Source: a virus. Taken from it: DNA of 58,156 bases. The notes beneath the pieces were generated by a model that saw only the letters and a list, made by a program, of their open reading frames with translations, did not search any database and had not been told where the DNA came from. Each line of letters starts with the position of its first letter. Positions within the stretch are counted from its first letter, which is position 1. Below are positions 56,147 to 58,156 of this stretch, in pieces. A program made the position numbers and the translations under genes. The stretch is taken from positions 1 to 58,156 of IMG/VR virus record IMGVR_UViG_3300021976_000015. One strand, given 5' to 3'.

Positions 56147-57178
56147 ATGTCCAACTCCACGCGCAGCGAGACCCTGGCGAAGCCCCGTCAGGTGGTCACC
56201 GAGCGCGCGACAGACACCAACCACCAGGAAGGCACCAACCCGACCACGGTCGACCCTCAGGCCGTTCCCGACATCGCCTCGGTTCCGCCGAGGGAGGTGT
56301 TCGATTCGTATGTTGGTCGCCAGGTCGGCGGCCAGGACTACATGAACGTGTTCGGCTACGCCCGTGCGCACCACGTCAACTGCCTCATCGAGGGTCCGAC
56401 CGGTTCCGGTAAGACCCACGCGGCACGCGCGTACGCCGCGCACGAGGGGATGCGCTTCTACTCGGTGTCCTCCTCGATCGGCCTGGAGCCCTCACAGCTC
56501 TTCGGCAAGTACATCCCCAACACCGGTCCAGGTGGGGGCTTCGTGTGGCAGGACGGCCCCGTCACGTCGCTTGTGCGGCACGGTGGTTTGCTCCTCCTGA
56601 ACGAGGTCAACTTCATCCCGGAGAGGGTCGGTACGGTTCTGTTCTCGCTGCTCGACTCCCGTCGTGAGATCCAGCTCGTGGACCACAAGGCGGAGGTCAT
56701 CAAGGCGCACCCAGACCTGTTGATCGTCGCGGACATGAACCCCGACTACGCGGGTACTCGGGCGCTGAACGCGGCGTTCCGCAACCGGTTCGGCATTCAG
56801 CTTTCCTGGGGGTATGACACCGACATCGAGGCCAAGCTCATCGCCAGTGCGACCCTGCGCAAGATGGCCGCTCAGCTTCGGAAGTCGCACGCCGAGGGCA
56901 AGCTGGAGACCCCCATCTCGACCAACGCGCTCATGGAGTTCGAGCGCATGGGGAAGGCGCTTGGTTTGGACTTCGCTCGGTACAACTACGTCCAGCACTT
57001 CGCTGAGGAGGAGCGCGCGGCGGTGGACAAGGTGTTTGACACCTACAAGCACGCCCTGCGCACCGAGTTCGAGGTCGACGAGGACAAGGCGGGCGAACAC
57101 GATTCCTTTTGGGGGATCGAGAAGGAGTCCCTCAACTGGGTCTACGAAATCGACGGAAGCAACAACAAGTCCGCGTAG
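56147..57178 (+). CDS. MoxR/CbbQ-type AAA+ ATPase
   Basis: 343 aa from the ATG at 56147 (GGCGGAGAT site). Walker A EGPTGSGKTHAARAY (about 82-95), FYSVSSSIG, Walker B LLLLNEVNF (about 147-155), sensor VADMNP (about 194), then ALNAAFRNRFGIQL. MoxR/CbbQ-type ATPases remodel partners, usually a VWA or metal-protein partner encoded next door. Here the next gene supplies a HELGH protein. Confidence 0.85.
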   Translation: MSNSTRSETLAKPRQVVTERATDTNHQEGTNPTTVDPQAVPDIASVPPREVFDSYVGRQVGGQDYMNVFGYARAHHVNCLIEGPTGSGKTHAARAYAAHEGMRFYSVSSSIGLEPSQLFGKYIPNTGPGGGFVWQDGPVTSLVRHGGLLLLNEVNFIPERVGTVLFSLLDSRREIQLVDHKAEVIKAHPDLLIVADMNPDYAGTRALNAAFRNRFGIQLSWGYDTDIEAKLIASATLRKMAAQLRKSHAEGKLETPISTNALMEFERMGKALGLDFARYNYVQHFAEEERAAVDKVFDTYKHALRTEFEVDEDKAGEHDSFWGIEKESLNWVYEIDGSNNKSA

Positions 57179-57194
57179 AGCCAAAAGGGTGAAG

Positions 57195-57231
57195 GGAGGT
57201 CCGGTCACCACGACGGACCTCCGCTCTCTTT
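57195..57231 (+). terminator. Hairpin between ATPase and metallopeptidase-like gene
   Basis: GGAGGTCCG (57195-57203) pairs exactly with CGGACCTCC (57214-57222), then CTCTCTTTCTC. Possible partial terminator setting the ratio of the two products. Confidence 0.55.
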
Positions 57232-57286
57232 CTCAAAAGTCAACCTTTCATTCCGGATACAAAGCTAAAACGAGTAGGAGGAAATA

Positions 57287-58156
57287 GTGAGTGTGAGATG
57301 GGGCCGCCGAATCCTGTCGGACGAAGAGTTGCTGATGTACCGGCAGGATTCTCTGGCCCGAGACTTCGCGAAGTTGAACACCATCCTGTCCGGCTTGAAC
57401 TGCGACGCCCACTTCAGGGGTGACGAAGGAAACAGCGGCGACGGTGTTCCGGCCATGACCAGGGCCATGAAGAAGTGGGGAAAGTGGGGGTCGGAGATCG
57501 AGACGATCTTCAGCCGCGACCAGTTTCGCCTGGACAGCCAGGAAAACGAGGTGTTGGCGCAGGGCGTGGATTACCACGAGCTGGGTCACATTATGTTCAC
57601 CCCACTCAAGGGCCTACCGGGTATCGACACCAGTGATGACTTCGAATTGGCCATCTTCAACGTCGTGGAAGATGGTCGTATCGAGCGTTTGACAGCAGTG
57701 GCCTACGAGTCGATTGTTCCGTACCTGAACTTCATGGTCTCGGAGCTTCTGCTCGAAGAGAACGACGTGGTGGGCAACGGGTACGTCTTGATCTACGGGC
57801 GGAAGTATCTTCCTCAGGGCGTCATCGACTACACGCGGGAGAACTTCAAGAAGCTCGCAAAGGAAGCCGAACGCAACAGGAAGCCCTTCGTCAAGGACGT
57901 GGAGGACTTCGTCAAGGAGTTCGAGCCGTTGGTCGATGAGTACATCGAGCTGATCATTCCTGGTACCAAGGCGGACGAGACGCGCGCCGTGGAGATCGTG
58001 AAAGCGATCAAGGCCCTCTTCGAGAAGCACGGCATCAAGCCCCCCAAGTCCCACATGCACACCGACAAGAACGGCTACGGCGAGTTGGTGCCGGGAGGTG
58101 GCAACAAGGGCGGAAAGGGCGATCGGGCCGAGCAGGAGGAACTCCAGGGCGAGGCG
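57287..58156 (+). CDS. Zincin-like (HELGH) protein, partner of the AAA+ ATPase, 3' end outside window
   Basis: 290 codons visible from GTG (AGGAGGAAATA site). YHELGHIMFTP at about 93-103 is a HExxH zinc motif and NVVEDGRIERL (about 123-133) the usual third-ligand region, as in CobT/VWA-type partners of MoxR ATPases. A VWA domain would be expected in the part beyond the window. The two probably form one machine of unknown substrate. Confidence 0.75.
   Translation, partial: MSVRWGRRILSDEELLMYRQDSLARDFAKLNTILSGLNCDAHFRGDEGNSGDGVPAMTRAMKKWGKWGSEIETIFSRDQFRLDSQENEVLAQGVDYHELGHIMFTPLKGLPGIDTSDDFELAIFNVVEDGRIERLTAVAYESIVPYLNFMVSELLLEENDVVGNGYVLIYGRKYLPQGVIDYTRENFKKLAKEAERNRKPFVKDVEDFVKEFEPLVDEYIELIIPGTKADETRAVEIVKAIKALFEKHGIKPPKSHMHTDKNGYGELVPGGGNKGGKGDRAEQEELQGEA

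Overview
The window is a GC-rich stretch of a tailed-phage genome (siphovirus-type head, tail and lysis modules), cut inside a gene at both ends. Several signs point to an actinobacterial host, probably Streptomyces or a relative: a WhiB-like regulator, an LAXTG-type (class E sortase) surface protein, an actinobacterial rRNA-style boxA in a leader, and frequent GTG starts with GTGA stop/start overlaps. No integrase or immunity repressor was recognised here, so nothing in the window shows lysogeny.

Layout. (1) 1-4541, minus strand: small, mostly unknown genes, one ArdA-like. Between them lie eight near-perfect type II hammerhead self-cleaving ribozymes, usually starting on or next to an upstream stop codon and followed by a GGAGGTCA-type ribosome binding site. 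(2) 4542-5658: about 1.1 kb without a convincing gene, holding a tRNA-like fragment, hairpins, repeated CGCGAC/GGGG..CCCC elements and a polypurine tract just before a putative small terminase gene (possible packaging region). (3) 5659-7190: putative small terminase and a WhiB-like protein with altered cysteine spacing. (4) 7191-7785: intergenic, with repeats and hairpins. (5) 7786-15798, plus strand: a dense operon dominated by two tandem arrays of diverged paralogues of about 70-100 aa (7 members at 8576-10497 and 9 at 11639-14066) around an HTH protein. (6) 15916-46243, plus strand: large terminase, portal-MuF fusion, 2H phosphoesterase, capsid protease, capsid, connectors, tail tube, frameshifted tail chaperone, tape measure, tail tip, amidase, holin candidate, tail-fibre-like proteins including one with twelve 24-residue repeats. 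Two HNH-type endonucleases are inserted here, one antisense. (7) 46492-51807, minus strand: Ig-like protein, MazG-like protein, primase, unknown gene, DnaB-type helicase. (8) 51808-52516: divergent control region with promoter, operator-like palindrome and boxA. (9) 52517-58156, plus strand: an LAXTG surface protein, small membrane and unknown proteins, and a MoxR/CbbQ-type ATPase followed by a HELGH (zincin-like) protein running off the window.

The most unusual features are the hammerhead array, which should cut the left-arm polycistronic RNA into separate cistrons with hairpin-capped ends, and the two arrays of small paralogues. Product calls come from reading motifs by eye; no database search was run.
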